A stretch of 64,000 nucleotides of DNA from Acanthosepion pharaonis (lineage: Eukaryota > Mollusca > Cephalopoda > Sepiida > Sepiidae), in the NCBI GenBank assembly GCA_903632075.3, contig CAHIKZ030000582.1, forward strand, positions 1,320,001 through 1,384,000, written 5' to 3'. Shown piece after piece: positions 24,054 to 36,600 of the stretch. The stretch's first letter is position 1. Every line of letters begins with the position of its first letter. Below the pieces are notes generated by a model that worked only from the letters and a program-made list of their open reading frames with translations, ran no database searches and was not told the origin of the DNA. Position numbers and translations under genes: made by a program.

Positions 24054-24140
24054 CTCACACACACAAACACACACAAACACACACTCTCTCTCTCTCTTTC
24101 TCTCTCTCTGTAGTGATAGAAAATCACTACAGAGAGAGAG
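24054..24140. repeat. (CA)n-(CT)n run ending in a perfect hairpin
   Basis: After CA and CT runs, TCTCTCTCTGTAGTGAT (24101-24117) is followed by a 5-base loop and its perfect reverse complement (24123-24139). Confidence 0.9.
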
Positions 24141-24262
24141 GCTTAGATCTGGCACAAGGCCGAAAGTATGGGACACCCAGTGAGGAGTGAACTCACTACT
24201 CAGTCGTAATTGATCTAGCAAAACAAGCTTTCTAACAACTGCACCATGTTGTTCTCTTTCTT

Positions 24263-24263
<1 letters not shown>

Positions 24264-24326
<63 letters not shown>

Positions 24327-24336
24327 CACACACAAA

Positions 24337-24402
<66 letters not shown>
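24264..24402. repeat. (CT)n-(TA)n-(CA)n-(TA)n microsatellite
   Basis: CT run, about 45 bp of TA, a CACACAAACGC spacer, then about 65 bp of TA. Confidence 0.96.
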
Positions 24403-24405
<3 letters not shown>

Positions 24406-25223
24406 CAGTTCAAAATTTTGACGCTACACCTGGTAATTTTTTGAATTGGCCGCAAGAAGTATTTGTTTCATACTTTAAGAAAATTATTATACATGGTTAA
24501 ATAGAACGAAACATAATTTTTATTAGAAATTTTATTACGGCGAAGAGCAAAGAATTTATTTTATGATAACTTTTTTTGTTATCGTCAAAAAAGCCTACTT
24601 TACCCATTATAATGTAGCACACATTTTCGAAATTTGTTGCAAAGGTTTCTCAAAATATAAGTTGAATCCATTCTATATGGATGATTCTATCAGTTCTTTT
24701 GTTAATTTTTTATGCCAAGTTCTTCCTATGCTAATTCTGAGGTAGCTTCAAACTTCAAAGTCTGAAAGTGATCCTCTCCCTTTTCAGGTAAGTGTCATCT
24801 ACAGGTGAGACGTTTGTTAACGTCTACCGGAAGAGCACCTCCGTTCACCGGAAGTGGTGGACGTGATGCTAAGAGGAGACGATGGGGCTGCATGGCGGTT
24901 AGGACGGCAAATGTTGGCGGAAAATGTCTTGCAATTTAATTGACAGAATAAAATTGTGTGTCTATTAGCAAATATGCCTTTTTTTTTACATGGATGTATG
25001 TTGCAATCAGCGTTTTTCTATTAATAAATATGATTTAATAGATAGTTGTAGAAGACTTATACATGAACATGTATATTTGCATTAGAGGATCATGTATGAA
25101 ATTGTATCTCAATAGAAATTCATACTTTTATATGCAACTATTTGCATGCATGCGTAGAAATGATTTTACTCATATCTAAGTTAACCATTTGAATACAATG
25201 CGTGAGACGCCAATTATAATTTC

Positions 25224-25269
<46 letters not shown>

Positions 25270-25609
25270 CGCCTGGTGAAGCAATTATAATATTCACTTT
25301 CTGGCACTGAGACCTTATGTTATTGTTCTTAGCGAGCAGGGCATTTGGGATGTGCCTGAAAACTATACCACGGTTTGAGCCAAGCCTTGTGTGTGAAATT
25401 GTGGTGTATAGCTTACTGTGGCCGACGTAATGAGTGCGTGCTGGCCATGTTCATATTGTTGATCACGCTAGATAACATGCTTTCTCCCAGAAAATGTAAC
25501 TAAGTTCTTCTCAGCATAGTTGCAGTATAAACCAGCGGTGGGCTCTGTGGGTGTTGAACAAACACAATTGTGCCTGAATAGACGGGTATCCTCGAATACG
25601 AGCGGCCAG

Positions 25610-25648
<39 letters not shown>

Positions 25649-26040
25649 TATATAGAGCGTTTGTACCTAGAAAATGTTTGAACATATAAATAAATACGAC
25701 ATGATGACTCACAAGTTCTTGCACTGAGGTTCTGACCATCTGCAACTACCAGTCACCTTGCAATATTTATTTTTATGAAGAATTAGAAAAGGAAAACATT
25801 ATACACACACACACACAGATATATGTGTGTGTGTTCGAAATATACACATGGGGAATAAAATAACCATATGAAATTAACTTATTGTTATATTCCGTGCTAA
25901 TAGGAATATATAATTGAAAGACACGGTGGATAAAATCAAGTAAAGTTTTATTGTAAAAACCAGTACAATAAGAATAAAGGTAACAGTTATGCACAAGGTC
26001 GTCGCAAGTCAATCCAGAATTGAGTGCTAATATTGGAAGG
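24403..26040. other. Non-coding DNA with TA and CA microsatellites
   Basis: TA runs at about 25229-25267 and 25611-25643 and a CA run at about 25801-25818. The segment 25870-26030 read on the minus strand has an AATAAAACTTTACTT phrase, a possible polyadenylation signal of an unidentified retroelement. No gene supported. Confidence 0.45.
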
Positions 26041-27050
26041 TCGGTCGTTCTCGCGTAAGTCTGTTGTACTCAACAGATCCCAGCGAGACAATATTTACCA
26101 GCCCCCCAACGGGGTAAAATGTTGCACAAAGCCGAATTTAATTTGGTGCAATCCGAGCGCATAGGTTCGGCCTAACGTTCCCTGTAAACATCGTATAAAT
26201 TGGTTCGGCACTGTCTACCTTCCAGTACGAGATTCTGTTATAACTTCGACCGGGTTCCTCTCCGCCCGAAGGCAGAGAGTTTGACAACAGATCTAAGTAA
26301 CAGATCCCAGCTAGACGGTATCTAGCAACTGCCCCACGCAGTCACATGTGGAACAAGGCCGTAATTAATGTGAGATATCTAAGCCCGTAGACTCGGGCAA
26401 AAATTCCCCGTAGACCCTGTAAAAACCGAAACTCTTCTCTTCTTCCCTAGCCTCGTCTGTGATCCTCTCTTCCCGAAGTCAGAGAGTTCAACCGTATAGC
26501 TGAAAATATTTCAGCTAGGTGGTATTTACTAGCCACGAGTGTAGATGTGGCTCAAGGCCGAGTTTAACGGCCAAAAATTCCCCGTAGAACCCGCATAAAC
26601 GGGTTTGGGACGGTCTACTACCTCAGAGGAGATTCTGCCCTTTGACATAGCCTCACCCGGGTTCCTCTCTGACCGAAGGCAGTGAGTTCGACCATCATAG
26701 CTGAAATGATTTCAACTAGACAATATTTACTAAACCCACGAGGCACCCCCACGAGGGTACATGTAGCACAAGGCCGAGTTTAACGTGGGTCTTCCGAGCT
26801 CCTAGGCTAGGCCAAATATCCCCGTAGAACCCGTATAAACGGGATCGGGTTGATCAACCTCCCTGAACGAGGCTCTGTCCTTCGGCAGCCTTGTCCGGGT
26901 TCCTCTCTGCTCAGAGGAAGAGATTTCGACCTGCCAGCCGAAAAGATTTCGGCTAGATGGTATTTACTAGCCCGCCCCCACGAGGGTAGATGTGGTTCAA
27001 GGCCGAGTTTAACGTGGGTCTTGCGAGCGACGAATCTAAATCGTATCTTA
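26041..27050 (+). repeat. Array of GC-rich hairpin repeat, about 5 diverged units
   Basis: Five diverged units of roughly 200-240 bp, marked by CAAGGCCGAGTTTAACG-like phrases at about 26137, 26356, 26555, 26770 and 26999 and by GGGTTCCTCTCTGCCCGAAG-like phrases at about 26252, 26460, 26659 and 26897. Each unit holds several short inverted repeats. The same family occurs inverted at 50531-51004 (two units) and 54348-54600 (one unit). Composition is clearly more GC-rich than the surroundings. No protein coding is evident. Family unknown to me. Confidence 0.85.
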
Positions 27051-27059
27051 ATCTTTTGA

Positions 27060-27660
27060 ACACACTGCGTGTGTTCTACTACCGCTATGTTCATATCCCC
27101 TTTTAAGAAAATCATCCTTTACCGAAGACCTAAATAATCATATCATAATGTCTCTTTAAAGCTTGGACAAGAACTAGATATATGCCCGCAAATCAATCTC
27201 ACTTACCAACGAAATATCTTTTATGTATTGTATCTCTCCAAGATATTTCTTGCTCTACATAACATTTGAGCTTTCACCATCACTTTTCATACGTTTCTGT
27301 TATCAATTCGCTGTTTCCTCTTGGTTATGTTGCCTTCAATATATCCTGTAAACCAAACTCTCAGAAGAATCAACCATCTTTTATATGTTGCATCTCTTCA
27401 GGAACTAGGCTAGCACAAGTCTCCACAACTTTCTTTTCTTTCTTCTGTCAGTAACATTTGAATCTGCATAATAATTCTTGCAAATTTCCCAATGTCGATT
27501 CGCAAACTTGCCAGGTGTATTACTTCCTTTCTCTCCATTTCTAACCCTGCCTTCCGTATATCTTGCGAATATTAATGTAAATGAAAGCCCTCTTTTCTCA
27601 TTGTGCTTCTGTAAATATATATAATATATCTCTGTTATAATAATTATTCTTCATGGCTGT
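27060..27660. other. Non-coding DNA, nothing recognised
   Basis: CT-rich average sequence leading into the polypyrimidine array. No gene supported. Confidence 0.4.
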
Positions 27661-27664
27661 CCGT

Positions 27665-30600
27665 TCTGTTCTTCTTCTTCTTCTTCTTCTTCTCCTTTCT
27701 ACCTGCACTCCTTCTTCTCGATCTTCTTCTTCTTCTTCCTCTCCATTCTACCTGTATTATTTCTTCTTCTTCTTCTTCTTCTCCTCCTCCATTCTACCTG
27801 TATTATTTCTTCTTCTTCTCCTCCTCCATTCTACCTGTATTATTTCTTCTTCTTCTTCTTCTTCTTCTTCTTCTCCTCCTCCTCCATTCTACCTGTATTA
27901 TTTCTTCTTCTTCTTCTTCTCCTCCTCCTCCATTCTACCTGTATTATTTCTTCTTCTTCTTCTTCTCCTCCTCCTCCATTCTACCTGTATTATTTCTTCT
28001 TCTTCTCCTCCTCCATTCTACCTGTATTATTTCTTCTTCTTCTTCTTCTCCTCCTCCTCCATTCTACCTGTATTATTTCTTCTTCTTCTTCTTCTCCTCC
28101 TCCTCCATTCTACCTGTATTATTTCTTCTTCTTCTTCTTCTCCTCCTCCTCCATTCTACCTGTATTATTTCTTCTTCTTCTTCTTCTTCTCCTCCTCCAT
28201 TCTACCTGTATTATTTCTTCTTCTTCTCCTTCTTCTCCTCCTCCATTCTACCTGTATTATTTCTTTTCTTCTTCTTCCATTCTCTGTATTATTTCTTCTT
28301 CTTCTCCTCCATTCTCCTCCATTCTACCTTATTATTTCTTCTTCTCTCCTCCTCCATTCTACCTGTATTATTTCTTTTCTTCTTCTTCTTTTCCTCCATT
28401 CTACCTGTATTTCTTCTTCTTTCTTCTTCTTCTTCTCCTCCTCCTCCATTCTACCTGTGTATTTCTTCTTCTTCTTCTCCTCCTCCATTCTACCTGTATT
28501 ATTTCTTCTTTTTCTATTCTTCTCCTCCATTCTACCTGTATTATTTCTTCTTCTTCTTTTCTTCTCCTCCTCCTCCATTCTCTCTTATCTCTCCTTCTTC
28601 TTTCTTCCTCCTCCTCCATTCTACCTGTATATTATTTCTTCTTCTCTCTTCTTCTTTCCTCCTCCTCCATTCTTCTTCTTCTTCTTCTCCTCTCCTCCTC
28701 CATTCTTTCTTATTTCTTCTTCTTCTTCTCCTCCTCTCCATCCTCCTCCTGTATTATTTCTTCTTCTTCTTCTTCTCCTCCTCCTCCTCCATTCTACCTT
28801 CTTTCTTCTTCTTCTTCTTCCTTCTCCTCCTTTCTACCTGTATTATTTCTTCTTTCCTCTTCCTTCTTCTCCTCTATTATTTCTTCTCCTTCTTCTTCCC
28901 TTTTATATTCTACCTGTATTATTTCTTCTTCTTCTCCTTCTTCTTCTTCTTCTCCTCCTCCTCCATTCTACCTGTATTATTTCTTCTTCTTCTCCTCCTC
29001 CATTCTACCTGTATTATTTCTTCTTCTTCTTCTTCTCCTCCATTCTACCTGTATTATTTCTTCTTCTTCTCCTTCTTCTCCTCCTCCATTCTACCTGTAT
29101 TATTTCTTCTTCTTCTCCTTCTTCTCCTCCTCCATTCTACCTGTATTATTTCTTCTTCTTCTCCTCCTCCATTCTACCTGTATTATTTCTTCTTCTTCTT
29201 CTTCTTCTCCTCCTCCATTCTACCTGTATTATTTCTTCTTCTTCTCCTTCTTCTCCTCCTCCATTCTACCTGTATTATTTCTTCTTCTTCTCTTCTCCTC
29301 TTTTATTATTTCTTTCTCTTCTTCTTCTCTCATTTCTTCCTCTATATTCTTCTTCTTCCTCCTCCTCCATTCTACCTTATTATTTCTTCTTTTCTTCTTC
29401 TCCTTCTTCTTCTTCTCCTCCTCCTCCATTCTTACCTGTATTATTTCTTCTTCTTCCTCCTCCATTCTACCTGTATATTTCTTCTTCTCTCTTCTTCTCC
29501 TTCTCCTTCTTCTTTCCATTCTACCTTATTATTTCTTCTTCTCTTCTTCTTCTCCTCCTCATTCTACCTGTATTATTTCTTCTTCCTTTCTCCTTTTTCT
29601 TCTTCTTCCTTCCTCCTCCATTCTACCTCCTCTTATTTCTTCTTCTTTCTCCTCCTCCATTCTACCTTATTTCTTCTTCTTCTTCTTCTTCTCCTCCTTC
29701 TACCTGTATTATTTCTTCTTTATTCTTCTCTCCTCCTCCTTCACCTGTATTATTTCTTTTCCCTTCTTCTTCTTCTTTCCTCCTCCTCCATTCTACCTGT
29801 ATTATTTCTTCTTCTTCTCCTCCTCCATTCTACCTGTATTCTTCTTTTCTTCTTCTTATATTCTTTCTTCTTCTCCTCCTCCATTCTATTCTGTATTCTT
29901 TTCTTCTCCTCCTTCTATTCTCCTCCTCCATTCTACCTATTCTTTATTACTTCTTCTTCTATCTTCTCCTCTTCTTCTTCTTCTTTCTCCTCCTCCATTC
30001 TACCTGTATTATTTCTTCTTCTTCTCCTTCTTCTCCTCCTCCATTCTACCTGTATTATTTCTTCTTCTTCTTCTCTCTCCTCCTTCTACCTTATTATTTC
30101 TTCTTCTTTCTTCTTCCTCTTCCTCCATTCTACCTCTATTATTTCTTCTTCTTCTTCTCCTCCCCATTCTACCTTCTTCTTCTTCTTCTTCTTCTCTCTT
30201 CTCCTCTTCCTTATATTCTTCTTCTTCTCCTCCTTTCCATTCTACCTGTATTATTTCTTCTTCTTCTCTTCTTCTTCTTATATTCCTCCATTTACCTTTT
30301 TTATTTCTTCTTTCTTCTTCTTCTCCTCCTCCTCCTCCTCTTATTTCTTCTTCTTTTCTCCTTTCCATTCTTCTTATACTTCTTCTTCTCTCTCCTCCTC
30401 CTCCTCCTCCATTCTACCTGTTTATATTCTTTTCTTCTTTCTCCTCCTCCATTCTACCTGTATTCTTCTTTCTTCTTCCTCCTCCTCTTTATTCTTCTTT
30501 CCTTTCTCCTTTTCCATTCTACCTGTATTATTTCTTCTTCTCTCTCCTCTTCTCCTCCTCCTATATTCTTCTTTCTTTTTCTCTATTATTCTTCTTCTTC

Positions 30601-33600
30601 TTCTCCTCCTCCTCCATTCTACCTGTATTTCTTTCCTTTCTCCTTTTTATATTCTTTCTTCTTCTTCTCTCTTCTTCTCCTCCTCCATTCTATTCCTGTT
30701 TTATTTCTTTTTCTTCTTCCTTCTTCTTCTTCTCTCTCCTCCTCCTCTATTATTCTTCTTCTTCTTCTTCCTCCTTTCTATATTCTTCTTATTCTTCTTC
30801 TTCCATCCTCCTCTTATATTCTTATTCTTCTTTTCTCCTTTTTTCTTCTTTCTTCTTCTCCTCCTCCATTCTACCTGTCTTATATTCTTCTTCTTCTCCT
30901 CCATTCTACCTGTATTATTTCTTTCTTCTTCTTCCTTCTTTATTCCTCCTCCATTCTCTCCTGTATTATTTCTTCTTCTTCTTCCTTCTTCTCCTCCTCC
31001 ATTCTACCTTATTATTTCTTTTCTTCTTCTTCTCCTCCTCCATTCTACCTGTATTATTTCTTCTTCTTCTTCTTCTTCTTATATTCTCCTCCTCCATTCT
31101 CCTTTTTATATTCTTTTCTTCTTCTTCTCTCTTCTTCTCCTCCTCCATTCTTGTATTATTTCTTCTTCTTCTCCTTTTCTCCTTTTTATATTCTTCATTT
31201 CTTCTTCTTCTCTCTCCTCCTCCTCCTCTTATATTCTTCTTTCCTTTCTCCTTTTTATAGTATACTTCTTCTTCTCTCCTTCTCCTCCTCCATTCTTCCT
31301 TTATTATTTCCTTCTTCTTTTTATATTCTTCCTCTACCTGTCCTCCTCCTTCTTATTTCTTCCTTCTTCCTATATTCTTTCTTCTTCTCTTCTTCTCCTC
31401 CTCCATTCTACCTCTTCTTATTTCTTCTTCTTCTTCTCCCTTCTTTCCATTCTTCCTTTGTATTCTTCATATACTTCTTCTTCTTCTTCTCCTCCTCCAT
31501 TCTTATATCTTTTCCTTTCTCCCTTTTTTATTCTTCTTCTTCTTCTTCTCTCTCCTTCCTCCTCTTCTTATATTCTCCTCCTTTCTCCTTTTATATTTCT
31601 ACTTCTTCTTCTCTCTCTCCTCCTCCTCTTCTTATATTCTTCTTTTCTTTTCTCCCTCCATTCTACCTGTCTTCTTCTTTCTTCTTCTTATATTCCTTCT
31701 TTCCTCCTTTCCTCCATTCTTTTTTGTATTTCTTCTTCTTCTCTCTCCTCCTCCATTCTTATATTCTTATTCCTTTCTCCTTTTATATTCTTCTATCTTC
31801 TTCTTCTCTCCTCCTTCTCTTGTATTATTTATTCTTCTTTTCCTTTTCTCCTCCATTTTTATATTCTTCTTCTTCTTCTTCTTCTCCTCCTCCTCCTCCA
31901 TTCTTCTTTCCTTTATTTTTTCTTCTTCTTCTTCTTCTTCCTCCATTCTACCTGTCTTATATTCTTCTTTCCTTTCTCCTTTTTATATTCTTCCTCCTCC
32001 ATTCTACCTCCTATCCTTTCTTATATTCTTCTTTCCTCTTTCTCCTTTTTATTTTCTTCTTCTTCTTCTCCTCCTCCTCCTCCATTCTACCTGTATTATT
32101 TTCTTTTTCTTCTTCTTCTTCTTCTTCTTCCTCCTCCATTCTACCTGTATTATATTCTTCTTTTCTTTCTCCTTTTATATTCTTCTTATTCTTCTTCTTC
32201 TCCTCCTCCTCCTTCTACCTGTATTATTTTCTTTTCTTTTCCTTTTTATTCTTTCTACTTCTTCTTCTCTCTTCTACCTCCTCCTCTTTATTCTTCTTTC
32301 CTTTTCTCCTTTTTATATTCTTCCTATACTTCTTCTTCTCTCTCCTCCTCCTCTCCTCCATTCTTTCCCTGTATTCCTTTTTATTCTTCTCCTTCTTCTT
32401 CTCTCCTCCTCCTCCTCCTTCCTTTCTCCTGTTTTATATTCTTTTCTTCTTCTTCTCTCTCCTCCTCCTCTATTATATTCTTCTTTTCCTTTCTCCTTTT
32501 ATATTCTTTCTACCTACTATTTCTTCTTCTTCTCCTCCTCCCTATATTCTTCTTCCCTACTTTTTATATTCTTTTCTTCTTCTTCTCTCCTCCTTCTCCT
32601 CTTTCTTCTTCTTTCCTTTCTCCTTTTATATTCTTCTTATTCCTTCTTCTTCTCTCCTCCTCCTCCTCCTTTATATTCTTCTTTCCTTTCTCCTTTTTAT
32701 ATTCTTATTATTTCTTCTTCTTTCTCCTCCTCCTCCTCCATTCTACCTTTCCTTTCTCCTTTTATTTCTTCTTCTTCTTCTTCTCTCTCCTCCTCCTCCT
32801 CTTATATTCTTCTCCTTTCTCCCATATTCTTACCTTCTTATTCTTTTCTCCTCCTTCCTCCTCTTATATTCTTCTTTCCTTTCTCCTTTTATATTCTTCC
32901 TACTTCTTCTTCTTCTTCTCCTCCTCCTCCTCCATTCTTCTCCTTTTTATATTCTTCATATTCTTCTTCTTATTTCTCCTCCTCCTCTTCTTATTCTTCT
33001 TTTCCTTTCTCCTTTTTTATTATTCTTCTTCTTCTTCTTCTTCTCCTCCTCCTCCATTCTATTCTTCTTTCCTTTCTCCTTTTTATCTTCTTATACTTCT
33101 TCTTCTCTCTCCTCCATTCCTCTTATATTTTCTTTCCTTTCTCCTTTTTATATTCTTCTTATACTTCTTCTTCTCTCCTCCTCCTCCATTCTGTATTATT
33201 CTTCTTCTTCTTTCTCCTCCTTTTTATATTCTTCATATCTTCTTCTTTCTCTCCTCCTCCTCCTCTTATTCTTCTTCTTTCCTTTCTCCTTTTATATTCT
33301 TCTTCTTCTTCTTCTTCTCCTCCTCCTCCTCCATTCTTCTTTTCCTTTCTCCTTGTATTCTTTCTATCTTCTTCTTCTCTCTCTTCTCCTCCTCTTCTTA
33401 TATTCTTCTTTTCCTTTCTCCTTTTTATATTCTTCTTCTTTCTTCTTCTCTCCTCCTCCTCCTCCTCTTATATTCTTCTTTCTTCTTCTCCTTTTATATT
33501 CTTCTCCATTCTTCTTCTTCTTCTTCTCTCTCCTCCTCCTCCATTCTACCTTTGTATTCTTATTTCTTCTTCTCTCCTCCTCCTCCTCTTCTTATATTCT

Positions 33601-36600
33601 TCTTTTCCTTTCTCCTTTCCATTTCTTGTATTATTTCTTCTTCTCTCTCTCCTCTTCCTCTGTATTCTTCTTTCCTTTCTCCTTTTATATTCTTATTATT
33701 TCTTCTTCTCTTCCTCCTCCTCCTCTTCTTATATTCTTCTTTCCTTTCTCCTTTTTATATTCTTCTTCTTCTTCTTCTTCTCTCTCCTCCATCCTCCTCT
33801 ATTATTCTTCTTTCTTTCTCCTTTTCTCCTTTATACTTCTTCTTCTTTCCTCCTTCTTCTTCTTCTTCTCCTCCTCCATTCTACCTTATATTATTTCTTT
33901 CTTCTCCTCCTTCTTTATTCTTCTTTCCTTTCTCCTTTTTTATTCTTCTTCTTCTTCTTCTCTCTCCTCCTCTTCTCCTCTTATATTCTTCTTTCCTTTC
34001 TCCTTTTTATTCTTCTTCTTCTTCTTCTTCTTCTTCTCCTCCTCCATTCTTCTTTCCTTTCTCCTTTTATTTCTTCTTCTTCTTCTTCTTCTCTCCTCCT
34101 CCATTCTCTTCTTATTCTTCTTCCTCTTTCTCCTTTTATATTCTTACCTGTATACTTCTTCTTCTCTCTCCTCCTCCTCTTCTTATATTCCTCTTTCCTT
34201 TCTCCTTTATTATTCTTCTCTTCTTCTTCTCTCTCCTCCTCCTCCTCCATATTCTTTCCTTTCTCCTTTTATATTCTTCTGTTCTTCTTCTTCTCTCTCC
34301 TCCTCCCATTCTACTTATATTCTTCTTTCCTTTCTCCTTTTTATATTCTTTCTCCTTCTTCTTCTCTCTCCTCCTCCTCATTATATTCTTCTTTCCTTTC
34401 TCCTTTTATATTCTTCTTACTTCTTCTTCTCTCTCCTCCCCTCCTTATATTCTTCTTTCCTTTCTCCTTTTATATTCTTCTGTATTACTTCTTCTTCTCT
34501 CTCCTCCTCCTCCTCCTCTTATATTCTTCTTTCCTTTCTCCTTTTTCTATTCTTCATTTACTTCTTCTTCTTCTCCTCCTCCTCCTCTTATATTCTTCTT
34601 TCCTTTCTCCTCCTCCATTTTACCTTCTTATCTTCTTCTTCTCTCTCCTCCTTCTCCTCTTATATTCTTCTTTCCTTTTCTCCCCTTTTTCTATTCTTGT
34701 ATTACTTCTTCTTCTCTCTCTCCTCCTCCTCTCTATTCTTCTTCTTTCCTTTCTCCTTTTTTTATATTCTATTTCTTCTTCTTCTCTCCTCCTCCTACCT
34801 GTCTTATATTCTTCTTTCCTTTCTCCTTTTTTATATTCTTCTTATATTTCTTCTTCTCTCCTCCCCTCCTCCTCTTCTTTCCTTTTCTTTTTTTCTTTTC
34901 TCCTCCTTTTTCTATTCTTATTATATTCTTCTTCTTCTCCTTCTCCTCCTCCATTCTATTCTTCTTTCCTTTCTTCTTTTATATTCTTTTATATTCTTCT
35001 TCTTCTCTCCTCCTCCTCCTCCTCTTTCTTCTTCTTTTCCTTTCTCCTTTTATATTCTTACCTGTCTTCTTTTCTTCTCTCCTCCTCCTCCTCTTATATT
35101 CTTCTTCCTTTCCTTCTTTTTCTATTCTTGTATTATTTCTTCTTCTTCTTCTTCTCCTCCTCCTCCTTATTATTTCTTCTTTTCTCCTTTCTCATTCTTT
35201 TATATTTTTCTTCTTCTCCTTCTTCTTCTCTCTCCTCCATTCTACTTATATTCTTCTTTTCCTTTCTCCTTTTTATATTCTTCTTTTTCTTCTTCTTCTT
35301 CTCTCTCCTCCTCCTCCTTCTTATTTCTTCTTCCTTTCTCCTTTTATATTCTTCTACCTTCTTCTTTCTCTCTCCTCCTCCTCCTTATTCTTCTTTCCTT
35401 TCTCCTTTTTATATTCTTCCTGTATTTCTTCTTCTCTCTCCTTCCTTCTTCCATTCTCCTTTTATATTCTTCTTCTTCTTCCTTCTCTCTCCTCCTCCCA
35501 TTCTTCTTTCCTTTCTCCTTTTATATTCTTGTATCTTCTCTTCTCTCTCCTCCTCCTCCTCCTCTTTTTTCTTCTTTCCTCCTTTTTCTATTCTGTATTT
35601 CTTCTTCTTTCTTCTCCTCCTCCTCCTCTTATATTCTTCTTTCCTTTCTCCTTTTTATATTCTTCTTCTTCTTCTTCTTCTTCTCCTCCTCCATTCCTCT
35701 TGTATTTCTTCTTTCCTTTCTCTTTTTTATTATTCTTCATACTTCTTCTTCTCTCCTCCTCCTCCTCCTCTTATTATTCTTCTTTTCCTTTCCTCCTTTA
35801 TTCTTCGTATATTCTTCTTCTCTCTCCTCCTCCTCCCTCCTCCATTTTACCTATTCTTTTCTTCTTCTTCTTCTTCTCCTCCTCCTCCATTCTTTACCTT
35901 TGTATTTTTTTATTCTTTTCTTCTTCTTCTCCTTCTCCTCTATTATATTCTTCTTTCCTTTCTCCTTTTATATTCTTCTGTATTTCTTCTTCTTCTTCTC
36001 TCCTCCTCCTCCTCATTCTTTCTCTTCTTCCTTTCTGTATTATTTCCTCTTTTCTTCTTCTTCTCCTTCTCTCTCCTCCTCCTCCTCTTCTTATTCTTCT
36101 TTCCTTTCCTCCTTTTCTACCTGTATTATCTTCTTCTTTCTTCTTCCTCTCCATTCTCCTCCTCCTTTTTCTATTCTTCTTCTTCTTCTCCTTTTATATT
36201 CTTCTTCCTTTTCTTCTTCTTCTTCTTCTCTCCTCCATCCTACCTCTTATTCTTCTTCTTTTCCTTTCTCCTTTTTATTATTCTTCTTTCTTCTTCTTCT
36301 CTCCTCCTCCTCCTCTTCTTTATTCTTCTTTCCTTTCTCCTTTTTTATATTCTTTACTTCTTTTCTTCTCCTTCTATTCCTCCTTTCTCCTCCTATTTAT
36401 TCTTCTTCTTCTCCTCCTCCTCTTTTATTCTTCTTATTTCTTTTTTATATTCTTCTTCCTCCTCCTCATTCTACCTCTATTATTCTTCTTCTTTCTCCTT
36501 TTATATTCTTCCTTCTTCTTCTTCTCTCTCCTCCCTCCCTCCATTCTTTCCTTTCTCCTTTTTATATTCTTCTTCTTCTTCTTCTTCTCTCTCCTCCATC

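Noticed and set aside
26770..26790. RNA polymerase III A-box-like TGGCACAAGG in the GC-rich repeat
   Set aside because: The only B-box-like GTTCGACC lies more than 150 bp away in the same unit, too far for a normal tRNA-type promoter, so I do not call the repeat a SINE.
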